Of a stretch of 64,000 bases of DNA, positions 1 through 13,700 are shown in pieces. Below the pieces are notes generated by a model. The model was not told the DNA's origin. It saw only the letters and a list, made by a program, of their open reading frames with translations, and searched no databases. Source of the DNA: Pyxicephalus adspersus (Eukaryota > Chordata > Amphibia > Anura > Pyxicephalidae); contig NC_092863.1 of the NCBI RefSeq assembly GCF_032062135.1, forward strand, positions 13,995,498-14,059,497, in the 5' to 3' direction. Position 1 is the first letter of the stretch. Each line of letters opens with the position of its first letter. The position numbers and the translations under genes are program-made.

Positions 1-2021
1 TGGGTGGTAGGAGAAGTGTAGGAAAATGGAAGTTTAGGAGGGAGAAACAGAAGTTTGGTTTAGTTTTAGTTGGAGAATCAGGATTTTGGCAGTTGGGGTC
101 TTGGGGGGCAAAAATCCAGTGTATAGTATGTGGTGGATTTTGGTCGGGGGGAATCCTCTTTGTTGGGGTTCCCCTCCCTACTTTATGGTGTATGGAGGTT
201 CCTGGCTCCTGAGGCGGTGCTGGGCGGCTAGGGGACATGATGGAGTACATAACGAACTCTGGCCATCAAAAAAATCTACCGTGTTACACATTGCTAGAGA
301 CTTCTAGCACCTGAACCCCAATTTCTCAGGTACGGTGGGTACAGGTGAACAAAATTAGAGGTGCAAGTTAGGGACAACTGTGGCTAGCACCCCATAAAAT
401 TTCATCGTTAGGCCATTGTCACAACATAAAAAACTGCCCATCAATAAAATCTACCCTGTTCAAATGTTTCTTAAGATTTAATCCTTCAATGTAATATTTG
501 ATATACATAATTGTGTGTAAACATTTGATATACATAATTATGTAGGCTATATATCAATTTATTTACGTAACTTTATATTAATACTATATATATTTCATTA
601 CTTAATAATCTGTGTATCAATTTACCAAATAAAATACCTAATAATTTTGGGATAACTAATTATGATTGCTGGACTTTAAAATATAAAAGTATGTACAAGA
701 AAGATTATTGATTACTTTAATTATGAATATTTTAATAAATCTAGTGAAATACATAAAATACTCTACAAATTCATAAAATAAATCATGATACTAGAGGCAT
801 AGTTCAGTGTTTAATTTATTTGAAAGTAGGCCTACACACGCACACTGCACTTCTGTTTGATGTATTCTGTTGTAACAGGTAAAATGAAAAAAAGGTTAAA
901 ACTTTTACAAGTTTATAGGCTGTGTTATGTTTTGCGGCTCCAAACTATTTTTCTTTAGTGGAAGAGGGGGCACAATGGCTTGGTTGCCGACCAATGTCCT
1001 AGATAGTAGGTTAAGATGATGTTAGGCTTTGGAGTCAAGATTTAGAGGTTGGGTAGAAGTAAACCTCTGTTAAACACCCCAAGTCATCTCCATCAATCCT
1101 TGACAAAAAAAAGCATTCTCTTACACACTTTTCTGTGTGTGGGGGGAGTAGTTATAGGGGTTCTATTGACCTAAGTGGCCACATAGCAGACTTGTAGAGC
1201 CAATGCCTGGGTGCAAGAGGATGTGTTTCAAGGTTACAAACTTTAGTCCCCACCTCTGTTTTCCTAAATACACCTCAGGGACATGCCAATGGGACACATT
1301 CTGGACTGCTGGTCCAAGGAGGTCATAGCTGTTTCTTCTGAAGAAAGGTTTTTAACCGAATATGTTCACTGTCCCAAAACTGGTTTTTGCCCCATCAAAG
1401 ACATCAGAACATTGAATGCTTAATTTTCTGCCCTAAAAGTTCCAATTGGATCCAATCTGTCATTGTTTGGTCTGTCTTTTACACCTGCACTGTTCATGTC
1501 ATGTTCACCTGCACTGTTCAGTGTAGGTACCATTAGCTCTCTATCCTACAGAATTACCATCTTCCATGGCATAAATGTCAGTAACCGAGGGGGACAAAAG
1601 GGAACTCCCCAGTGATTAACCAGACCTTAGGAACATATAATGACACTGCCTCTGGATCTTAAAGCTCTAAAACTAATTTAACAAGTTTGGAATGGAACCC
1701 ATCCCCTGAAGGTCACTTCCATGCTATACTAACAAAGTCCAATCCAATAGCCATGAATGTGCAATGGTTCAAAAACCAGGCACTGTACAGCTACAAATTA
1801 GAGTGAAAATGCCTAGCAATGGTTTAGAGAAGAGTCTTAATGGAGCACCCTGACTTCTGATGTTTTATGGGGTCTGTAAAGAAACACTTTCGAGTATGTG
1901 TAAGCACCACTGCGTTACTGCATTCAATTTACAGTTCATACTTGAGCATATAACATGACCCAAATCACATCTGTCATATCTTACAATGATTGATTAATAA
2001 AGATATCAGTCTGCCACTTAC
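1..2021. other. 3' flank of ADAM11, no proven coding sequence
   Basis: AT-rich sequence that should contain, or lead to, the ADAM11 cytoplasmic-tail exon and 3'UTR. I found no exon that continues GWGFK with the usual NIRRG-type tail. One acceptor on the minus strand at about 1873 (TTTACAG|ACCCC) would give Lys and 11 residues before a stop, but it lacks family resemblance. Two short similar stretches at about 247 and 438 (catcaa...atctacc) suggest an old repeat. Confidence 0.4.
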
Positions 2022-2112
2022 TTGAATCCCCAGCCTGTCCCCCCAAGGACAATGGCAGCAATGAGCACAGCTCCTGCAATGGACCCAATGATGATGTTTG
2101 TGCCACTTGGAC
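2022..2112 (-). CDS. ADAM11: ADAM11 exon 25: transmembrane helix
   Basis: [20 protein letters not shown], then [10 protein letters not shown]: the membrane span, almost unchanged from mammalian ADAM11. Ends TTCAA|GTAAGTG with two bases left over, so at least one more exon must follow for the cytoplasmic tail. Acceptor is ATTGCAG|. Confidence 0.95.
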
Positions 2113-5100
2113 CTGCAATAAAAATGTACAAATCATAAGGATTTATCTGTATCATGGGTTTAGGTGATTAATCAGATTTACAAAATTCAGTAAAACAATC
2201 AATAGACTTTACTTGTAGACCTCCAGGAACATTTTAGTATCTGTGTGCATTACATGGTCTCTCTGACTACCTAAATACACAGACTAATGATGGCAGTATT
2301 TTATAGCACTGTATCATACAAAGATGGACACAAAAAGTCAATGTAACTCACACATAACCTACATATTACACATATTGTATTTTTCTATTAAGTCATGAAA
2401 TGTGTAAAACTGTTGTGAACCCATCCCTCCACTACCAGAATGAGACAGTTACCCCACACTAAATTCAGCAATGGTTAATCTGAGCAATATACAATGCCTT
2501 GTCAATGTGTAGTTGTCTCTCCTTGCTCAAATTCTATCTTTTAGAAAACCGCATGTTAAGACTATTAACAATATGTTAGGATATGGAAGCCTGAAATCAT
2601 CTGTAACTTCAAATATTTTGAGATCCTTATGGTTGTACCTTCAGTGAATAAGATAGATCTTGTTTCCAAATTGGCAGCCTCGTGAGATCAAGCTTCAACT
2701 TCATAGAAGAGTTTACAGTTTGCTCATAATGTTCAGCTGCCTTTAAATCCAGAATTATTGAGGGATGTGGTCAGAGAGAGACCTCCAGGTTTAGACCTCT
2801 TAGTGGCACAGTAACTGGCCTATAGTACAGACCACAGTAACCCCCCCCCAATTCACACCTGGCAGAGTCCCTAGTGTATTCTCAGTGACAGAATACCCCC
2901 ATTACGAATTGTGTTCTTTACACCCATAGACTCGCAGACAGCAACAGACAAATGTTCCTCTGCTTGGCTGTGGGAAGTCACGTGAATGAACAGGGCACTG
3001 GGATTATGTTGTAAACCAAAGATGGCAGGGGGAATGTTACCAGCAATAAGCATTTACACTTGGTACTGTGGCTGAAAATGCCTTTTATCAACAGATGGAA
3101 GAGCTCTAATCCAATGCTCCCAAAACTGGAATGTGTATGGCATTGACTAAGTAGTAGAGCTTATTGTGAGATTACTGCATTCTTTACTACTCTTGAATTT
3201 CCCTTTTTGGTTCTTCCCTTCTGGTTATAACTTAATGAGCAGCCTATTATGGCCTTTAATTCAGCTAAAGTTTGGATAAAATGTCTGTGTTTGCAGGACT
3301 GCTCTCTGAAAAATGTGTGCCAACAAACACTTTACTGTTAGTTAGTGATGGTTTGATCAGTCATAACATTTATGTACACTATACTATAGTACCAGGTATA
3401 TAGGAAGGAGTGAAAGAATGCAGGGAAGGAAATACAGAATGGAAAGAAATGTGAAAATACAGCAAAATCTTTACCTTTATATTTCTCCACCAGCCCGGTG
3501 ACTTTAGGAACAGGAAGGGGATCAAATACACTACAGTCCTTCCCTGTCCAGTCAACGTCACAGATGCATTTCCCCTCATTACTGCAAACCTGCAAGCAGA
3601 GAAAACCTATTGTAACTGGTAACAGATAAAGATTCAAAAAAGAGAAAGTATCGCTGACTACTATCCCCGCTTCATAACCTAAACGACATTTGAACACTTA
3701 CCCCATGGCCGTAGCACACCTCTCCGGTCCCACTGCTGGGACATGTGCTGAAATTAAATACAGTTGCCGGGAGGCATTTCCGATCCAGGCACATCATGTT
3801 GGGTCCACATGGTGTCCCATCCTCCACATAACCCAAACCTGAGCCATCTGGCAGCATCACCTGACCCCCTCTGTTAGACAGAAACACAGCATAGATTTTT
3901 GCAGGCAAAGAAAATAAACTTTCAAAGTAACCTTTATGTAAAATGATTGATCAGAAATATGCAGAGAAATAGCAATTTCCTAAATCACAATTATTTTAAG
4001 CTAAAGGAAGGTTACAGCTGGCAATTTTCATCCAAGGGAATACTGGATAGGATGCGTGTTGTATGTAGAAAAGTTTTTCTTGCCATAATACATACTGCAA
4101 CCTGTGTATTTTTTTTATACATCTCGTTCATTTTGCTACGTAAACCACTACATGTTACAAATGCCACGTTTGCCATAACAATCAAGCATGGCCCTCTATC
4201 ATGGGGACAGCGCAGTGATCTTTTACTGGAAAGATTTGCTTTGATCTTTAGATTTGACATGTTTCCTTCTCTCAGAAGGTTACCTCTGTCTGTGTATTTG
4301 TGAATCATACTACTTTTAAATTGCTCAGTTTTGTTTCACAAGAACAGTAATAAGATTATAAATCTGAAACTTCCTACAGCTCTCTCTCTTGCAGTGTTCT
4401 ACATCTTGAGCCCCATCTCCATCTAAACCATACTTCAATGACTTTTCCTATCAATCCTCTCTGTGTCCTCAGGATGGCCACAGTGACAGACCCCTTCCCC
4501 TTCGTTAGACAAATCTGCTTTTGGCACAGTCACAGAAACAAAACGATCCAATATCTGTCCTAATGTAGAATTGTTGTCCTTCAGTCGGTGTCTTACCTGC
4601 AATCCAGATATTTATTATGATAGTAGAAGCTCATACTGGTGATGTCACCGTAAAGCTCTCCAATCTTTGGGCTTCCAGAGATGTTGGAGCATAAGAGGTA
4701 GCCACAAAGCACATCTCTAGGAAAAATAACAAATGGAAGGGTCACCTTGTGTTCTAGAGACAAAGTGGCAAAGGAAGAACAGTAACCCACAGCAGCCAAT
4801 CAGAAGTCTGATCCAGAGAGCAGCAGAATAAATTGTGGTGGTCGATTCGTCTTGCTGCACATTGTACAACCAACATTAGACAGTTTAGGCAATTTTGTTT
4901 GGATACAGACATATATATTTAGTTTTAGACAGTTGAGAAAAGTTGAAAGCATGACCAAAGCTTTATTGCCGTGTCCTTGGTAGATTCCCTGCTTTCACCT
5001 CCTCTACTCTTCCCAGAACAGAAACTAAGAAAACATCTCCCAAACCCAAGAAGTGATAAGGCTGCTTTCATGGCGTCATGTTATATTACCTTTGGATCTG

Positions 5101-7735
5101 AGTATTGTTTGTAAAATATTGTACGGGGTGGGCAGCCTTTAGGTTTTCTATAATTTTTTCCTTTTAAATAAACCAAAACATGCACTAGAAGGCTCCATTA
5201 TGTGAGAAGAACCAAATCTACAGGAACCCCACATAAAATGAATTTCTACAAAGACAGAGGTTATGTAAAATGTTTTCGCTTACTGTTTGCTGCATTGAAA
5301 CCATTTATCTCCATCTCTTCCACAATTTCCCTTCTCTGTCCCTTCAATGTTCAACTTTTCATAGCAAAGTCGGTCAGACGCACCTGAAATAAGATACAGC
5401 ATTGAGTCTCAGACCTCCTGTGTACTGAATTAGCAGTTTCATCCTGAATACACATATGGCTGCTTTTTAAAGAAACCTTGCCCAGGCAGTTTCTATGTAT
5501 GGCCCTGAACATGTCAGTCTCCTTAATAGTGCAGCACCCTCTAAGCAACAATGACCATCTGCAGATGCAGGAGGGTAAACTGACATTTATCAAAGAATAT
5601 AATACAACATATAACAATGTATACAATTCTCTGTACAAAACACTTCTAGAATAAATTCAAATCAAAGTACCATTGTTCTTGTCTGAAAAAAAGAAAAAGG
5701 TTTTCCTGGAAACAGAATTCAGAGATACAAATCTTTTCACAATTTGGCATTTTTTATTTCCTGATCTCTTATGGTTTTATCCATCTTAGCTCAGAATGAA
5801 TTATTCTATCCTCATCCCATGAACAAATAATTCATTGCACATGGCCACCCTGGTCCCTGTTGCCAGTCTCAGTCTAGATTGTGAATTGAATCCTGTATAT
5901 TACTCCACACAGAATGCATTCTATTTCTACCACCCCACGCTGAATATTTGTTTGGAACTAATATGCCTGTATCCCTGCATATATAAAATATATAGATTGT
6001 GTGCTGACATTTGCTGTTAAACATCAGGGTGTGCACATCTGAGCAACACAAGAACCTAGTGACCAATCTACCAATCCGGTGTATTCTGTTACTTTAGCAT
6101 CGGCACAACTTTGCTGTCATTATTGTAAATGTGTTTCTTGTAGTTTTGAGGAGTAGAAGAAGAGAGATGTACTGATATTCAGTATGTATGTGATGAATAT
6201 CGTCTGTGTCCCATTCCCTGGGGTGTGACAAGTAAATTCCTCATATCACTACAGACTCTCTACATAGCAGTAGATATAAAAATCATGCCGAGTGACACCC
6301 ACTGATCAGAAAAGACAATCCATGCCCATCAGATGTCACAAAAGCTGTAATGACTGGGATTCAAGATTTCTGTTCTACTCCACCCAGAATAGACAGGTTT
6401 GGGGTAAGTTTTACTTGCATGGATTTATTAAAGATATAGCACTTACTGCATCCCCACACTGTATTGCACTGACGATCTCTGGTCTTACATCGGCCACCGT
6501 AACATCGACCCTGTTGGACAAACACATTTGAAGATCAGTAAAAAAAATGCATCTTTTGCAGCTTTTTTTAAATTCTTTTTAGACTAAAGTAGAATGATTT
6601 GTCTCCTTTTTGTGTAGTAAAACCTAATCAGAACTACAAAAAGCAGGTGCTGTTACACTAAACTGCAAGTCATCATTTAGTGCCAATATAGTCTGTGGTG
6701 CATACTGGCAAACTTAGTTAATAACTGGGTGGATTTCTGCAAGTATATTATAAATATAAATATTTAACCTTACTGTCACTTACCTCTTCGCTAGCATGCA
6801 GGACATGCCTGCTCTTCAAGATTTAATCACTATCGCCCCTCCCACCAACCAATCAGGAGATGGCCTTCTTATAGCCATTGTCTATTTAGCTGGCTCAGAC
6901 ACAGCGCTCAGCATTCGTGCAACTCTCCACTACTGCTAAACATTTCCTTTACACCTGTTAAATGATTGAGTACCCTCCCATTCCAGTTCCTGTGTTAACC
7001 CCTTGTCATCCAGTGTCATGGGTGACACCAGAGGTACAGCTGACATGGGGGTCACCAGAGTATATTCTTTGGGTTTCTGGTACTTGACCTTGTTCCTGAC
7101 TTCACTTGTCTGCTGCCTGCCTCAATCCTGGCCTTCCTTAACAATCCTCTGCTTGCTGATTTTGGTACCGTGCATAGTCCTGCCCTAGTGTGCCCAAGGA
7201 CTGCAACCTGCAAGCCATCAGTGAAACATCCTCACCTCTAGAGGCTCTGCTAGAGGTGAGGCTATTGCTTAGACTCTGCACCTTGGCCCTACTTAGGGCT
7301 CACATCATCACTATAGCTCCCTCTACTGGTTCCTTCTCTCCATGCATGACTTGCCCATAGTTTTAATTTAATATGCCTCATGCATGCTCCTTCCAGAATT
7401 TTAACTTCCTAGGTAAAGATAAAAACCCAAAAGCTTGTTAGGGACAGAATAAATACTTGGTGGGTACTTCATCTAACAAGCTTTATCTGAGGTTTCTTTT
7501 ATGCATATTCAGCATGTATTTGAGATCAGCGTGAGATGCTTTTACAGTCATCTAACCATCTAAAGCTGCATTACCCTGCTTCAAGCAAGAAGAGAAGGAA
7601 GTTTACGGTGTTGTGATTACTGCTAAACCTCTTTATTTACTGCCTCTCAATAGCAGGAGACCCCTATTTCTATCCAGAGGTACAGGACAGTCCACATTTC
7701 TTATGGTGAAGAAATAGACATGTTCTACAGGGTTT

Positions 7736-7787
<52 letters not shown>

Positions 7788-10700
7788 CATGAAGACAAAA
7801 GACATTACAGGGAGACACAAGAGTCCCCATCTCCAAGGGCCAGGTATGGTTCTGAAATACATCCTTATATTATTTCTCCCTCAAGCCTTCTGACACCACA
7901 ATAGCTATTCAAACCTATACAATATAACAGGTTACTGTTTTTGTATAATGGCACCCAACACACCTTTATAGTGCACCATAATGCAAAAAAGTATACCATT
8001 GTGTACAGTGGTGAGAAATGCCATGGCACAGTGAAAACATATGTTGTGGTGCACAATGACTGATCTGCTGCCACATACAGTAACAAAAAATGGCACACAA
8101 CTATGAGGGTGTCTGAACAGAACCCTCAAACTAAAAACTATGCAGGACTGTTCAATAATTCCCAAACAAAGTCCCACTCTGCTTTGATATCACCACACAA
8201 TTTTCTAACTCCCCCACTACTAGAGCCAGAGTTGTGCTATAACTATGGCATTACAAAGCAACAAAGACAAAGCGGAATAAATACACACTGACAAAATTGT
8301 CCGTCACCTGTTCGTTGTCACAGGAGTATCCGTCTTGTTTGTGGAGGTTGGGTGGACACTGTGCCGGCAAAGAAAGAGAAATATTGTCAGAATGAACAAA
8401 CATTTCTATAATGTCTAATGAAAGATGTATACACCTATCTAATAAACCTGGAACAAGCATGCCAATCAGAAGTTTTCGCTTCATTTTGACCCACATTCCA
8501 GAAGTTTTAGGTCAGTAATTACAAGTGAAACATCATATTTCTCTGTCCAGACAACATATTTCCCTGGAGTCTTTAGTTTGCTTGGTTCTGGTGTCTTTAA
8601 GTGGAAAGCATTGAGCTGCAATATATTGTATCTGAATTTTTGGTTTAGACACTTTTTAAAAGTGAAATTACTTTTTAAACTCTGTGACCACAAGGTGACG
8701 GCGGGTATTGCTGTCATGAAACTTGTTTTACTTTGCTACTTGACATTTAACATCAGATCTAATCCATACCTGTCTTTTTGCCCACTGAGAGGGTGTCAGT
8801 GGTTAATAAAATCATGTATTTTAAATGGATACTAGAGATATAGAATATACTGCATGTGTGTTTACTAGCTCTAACAGTAACCCGGATTCATAGAATGACA
8901 CTTACCACACTGGAGTCTCCTGGACAAGTTTCTGGCACATCGCATTCATTAACAGACCCCCTACAGACTGTTCCTCTGGGCTCATACTATGAACATAAAC
9001 AGATAATGCACTAACTATACACAAAAATCATGTCGTCATAATAGAAACTGTATCAGGGGTTATAAGCAGTGTACCTTTGGACATTTCTAGAATTCACAAC
9101 ACCCTGAAGGGGAAGATGTGGCACAGGTACACACAAAGTATACTAAGTGTGTGGTTAAATTATGTAGTTGGCTTACAGTATAAGTGCAGAACGGACGTGT
9201 ATATGTCATTGTATTTAACCAAACAGGTCAGCAGTATTACGGTCTCCTTACCCGACATCGGCGACAACACAAGCCATCACTACACATAGCATCATGGCTG
9301 AGTGTGCACTTCTTGCAGCAGTTTCCAGCTCCAGTCCTGTTACATTCCTGCAATCCACAATATAGACAAAAGTCAGGTTACCAGTTATAAAATATATAGA
9401 ACGTACATCTGCTAGCCTTCAGGAAAGTCCTGGACAGTATTACCTTTAGAAAATGATATGCCAAGAAGGGGGGCTCTAAATGTTAGTAGTAAAGAGCAGG
9501 TAGGCAAGGAGGAGATGTGGTTCTGTTTAGGCTTTCATTGAGCAGATGGCCAAAAAAGCATAAAAATTAATCTGCATGGGCATACAGTCAGTAATGTGGC
9601 CTTTACATCTTTATACTTTCCTGTGAATACTTCAATAGAAGGATATGCATTTGTGCAATCTTCCACTTTTGTCTCCAAAATATATTTCCATTTCTTTTTC
9701 AACTATCATTTCACTTGGCTATTGTAGGAACTGGAAATTTTAAATCCTGGTGGGGATCTCACTGTTGGAGCCCATTAAAGTTAGGGACGGTCAGATGCTG
9801 GTTTCTCATATCAGCAAAACTGCTAAACTAAAAAATATATTTTTTTTTGTTGGAAATGACCATATTTTTTTATTTTTGCATTCTGATGTCCGTGGTACCT
9901 GTAAAAACTAGATTTGTTCTTTTATTTTGTAGCCTCCCCTGGATAAGTGACAGCTGGAATTCAGTCATAAAGGATTGTGTGGATGGTTGTAAACAGTTCA
10001 CAATACAGAAACATGTATAGTCCTAAACTGCAAAGACTAATGACATTTATAATTGGAAGACAGTACTTGGTACCAGTGATGTACTCACAGCAGAAGAACC
10101 ACAGTCACATTCCTCCCCCAATTCCACAAATCCGTTCCCGCAGGATGGAGGGTCCAGCAGCTGAGAAGGAAAACAAACACTGTGATAATGGAAGTGGACC
10201 ATACATTACAGGGACTGATAAAAATCAATCTGGACTGCCCACAGCAGCCATTTTCATCCCCCTGGTTCTGCCTCCATCAGACTCCAGCTCTTTGTCTGCA
10301 AAGGGGTCCGAGTTCAATAAAGCTGATTAGAAGGCTGTAGTCTTAGATGATCTATAGTGGGGCAGTAGGTACATACTACGGTATATAAATTGTGAACAAG
10401 TTTCACTTTTTAAGGATTCTGTGCCGCATCCCGTGTAACATGCTCTGCCATTCTTAGGTATTTCCCATCATTCCAATGGTAGAAGAGGTTATGGCAAGAC
10501 CAGTGTAAGCAGGAGGGAGATGAACAAGTAGTTGTAAAGCTGTTGCTTTGACTCATTTATTACTTGGCACTTCCATTCCATATTTTTTATGACTTTACGA
10601 TTTTAGTGCACTGGCAGTCAGACTTAAGAAAACAATGTACCTTAAGAGGTTTGTTAAATAGGCACCTTCCTCCTCCATTTTGCAGGAACTGGCGGTATTC

Positions 10701-13700
10701 ATCAACACTGCAGCGGGAAAACTTCTTGGGGAGGTAGTACCTGTGATAAAACAATAAAGTTAGAAAATGTTTTGGTAGTGACCATTAAGGAGGAGCACAT
10801 GAAGACTGAATATTAGCCAGGGAGATAAACATGGAGTAAACGGCAACCAGATGATTGTTGTGGGCAACAACTTTATATTTACTTCAGTTATTAATAAAGA
10901 TGCCTATCCAGTAATAGACCAAAAGCTTTACTTTTTCTGTATGTTATACCACACTTACCCAGTGTCTTCCATAATACATCCCAGCCACTGATCCGGACAG
11001 CTGCACTCACCTGCAATAGGAAAACCAAGTTACCATCATATTTCCACCCAGCAGTAGAAGAGTTTAAACCAAAACAAGGCCCAGCTGCCTGGATGAGATC
11101 TTACCCGCAGCCGTTCTGGGTTTATTATACATCATGCCCAGGTTTTGTCCCAGAGTCTGCGCCAGCGTCACAGCCATGGCATCAATGTTCCCATACTACA
11201 TGGGGCAATACAAAGAAAAACATAATATCCTTCAAAAAGAATTCTCTATAGCTGGTACTTGCAGCATGTGATTGACAGTTCAAAAAAAAATAAACATACT
11301 GACAAAAATATAACTGCCACTGACTCTGAATTCTATGAATGAAATGATACCCGTATCACTTAACTCCAAACATTCTGCTTACAAAAAATAATAATCAGCC
11401 TATCATTTCTTCTCCTGTATAGTATGTTTCCTTAGTAGAATGATCCCCCTACTTTAGCGAAGACGTTTTTTCCTTTTGCTGTTAATAGTCTGATCATCTG
11501 CACAATGGAGAAGGTACCAGTTTCAAGAGACAACTCCAATCTGCAAAGCCGTTTATATTATTACAAAGCATGCAATTAAATGAAGTCAATCATGGATATT
11601 TTGCAGCACATTAAATAAATCATATGCTGCATAAATGTTTAATAAAGCATACCGCATGTAATTGTTGTGCAGCGTACTGGAACAAAGGGAAATCTGGAGC
11701 TGATAGTTAAAGTTGTGCCAGTCATCCGTGTAAAGCAGGTAACAGCTGGCAAAGCCTTTGTAAGTGATACCTAACAGAAATGAATGGGACATACAGCACC
11801 ATCTACTGCTTCAAAAGTTCCATGACAACTAGATTCAGGACACTTGTGCCAACATAAAGTGCCCGTCTGTGATGAATAAGAAACCTCATGTGAGCCACGC
11901 CTCTAACAAGCAGCGGCACTGGAGTCCTTTCATACAAGAGACCTTTTCACACAGACCCTGTGTAGTAGGGCTGGGTGTGCAAGGATGAAAGTACCAAACG
12001 CAGAATGAATAATTTATACAAATATATAATAATGCAGTTCAGGGCTTCGAACGTCCCCTTCATTAAGGCTGTTAAAGTGTATACTGGAAATATGAAGGTG
12101 AGGGAACCCAAAAAACTGATCAGTATGATCAACTAAGACCATCTGTTAGGAGTTTTGCTCAACAGACCCTATAAAGGGAACCTTTTTTTGGGTTGAGTAC
12201 CCAATTGCATTTGTGTTTTGTTATATAACAATTTTAATAAAATGAAATACAGGCTTCATATATTCTGCTTTTGAAGCTTTTTTTCTTGTACACCCAGTCT
12301 GTACTTAAGCTAGTTGACCACTAAAACTGTCCAAAAAATAATAATTCCCTCTACATTGCTTTAAACCTACTGCTAGAGGAGATTCATCACTGCCACCTTT
12401 CTTCTAAGACCTTGGTAGATATGGAGTAACAAAATGGCATAGGCCCAACATAGCAGAATGTAGGCCTGTGATGAGCCAATATGGCTGTCCTTGTATATGA
12501 ATACAGCTACAGACTATACACAGGAATAGAACTAATTATTATTATTATTATTAAACAGGATTTATATAGCGCCAACATATTACGCAGCGCTGTACATTAA
12601 ATAGGGATTGCAAATGACAGACTAATACAGACAGTGATACAGGAGGAGAGGACCCTGCCCCGAAGAGCTTACAATCTAGTAGGTGGGGGAATTTCACACA
12701 CAAAGGATGTGAGATATGTAGTGTGGGAAGTAGTGATGGTTTCAAATGACAGAAGAAGCCGGGTAGGCAAGTTTGAAAAAATGGGTTTTGAGTGCTCTTT
12801 TAAATGAGCAGAAAGTAGGAGCAAGCCGAATAAAAACTAATAAAAATTACTCATGTCTATAGCCTATTGGTTTAATATATTCAGCAAGCTCACCTCTTTT
12901 AGATGGGGAGGGGCATAAAGTGTTCTTGTTGGTTTGCCAAATACCAATAATATAGTTCATGCAGTCAGGCTGCAGTCCTCTTATTTCAGGTGATCCCCCC
13001 AGATCTGCCAGTCTCTATCTACTACAAATAATTTTATCTTCTTAATAATTCCATAAAATAGATTATAGCTGTATACTGCAATGGCATGGTCATATTTAAT
13101 AGAAACACTTGTTTTTAATTAAGGTGTAAAAAAACAGTTACCTCTATTACTCCTCCACCTTTGGTCAGTGAGCAGATTCCACCAAAATAGGCTGCCCCGC
13201 TACGACTGCTTTTAAATGTGCGACCTCTAAAGACAGGAAAATGGAAGGATTAATGGAAAGATTCTGGGTCAGAGTGAGGCCCCGCTGAAAAGAAATGCCA
13301 TGTTAGGTCCGTGTTTGCACACTGGATAGGGAATCCCGTTATAATACGGATATCATTGGATACAGAAATTTAACACTTCAGTTATTTTTTAATGATTGTA
13401 GAGCAGCTCATACATAATTCACATAGAGGTGTTTATACTTTTATATAGCAAACAGTAAATGACAAAAAGTACTGCCATATTGTGCAAGGAATATGGGCTT
13501 TAGTGAACCATTTCAGTACAAGCAGATACACAACAGAGCAAGGAACACTAAAGATATTTAGAACTATCAAAAAACAGTTTTTAGGTGACTACATTGGGTA
13601 ACAATACATCTCTGACAGCCGTTCTCCTTTGTACTTTCCCTAGAAGAGGCCAGGCTAATCATGTATTTCTATAAAACATATAGTCTCTCTCTGTGTTTGT

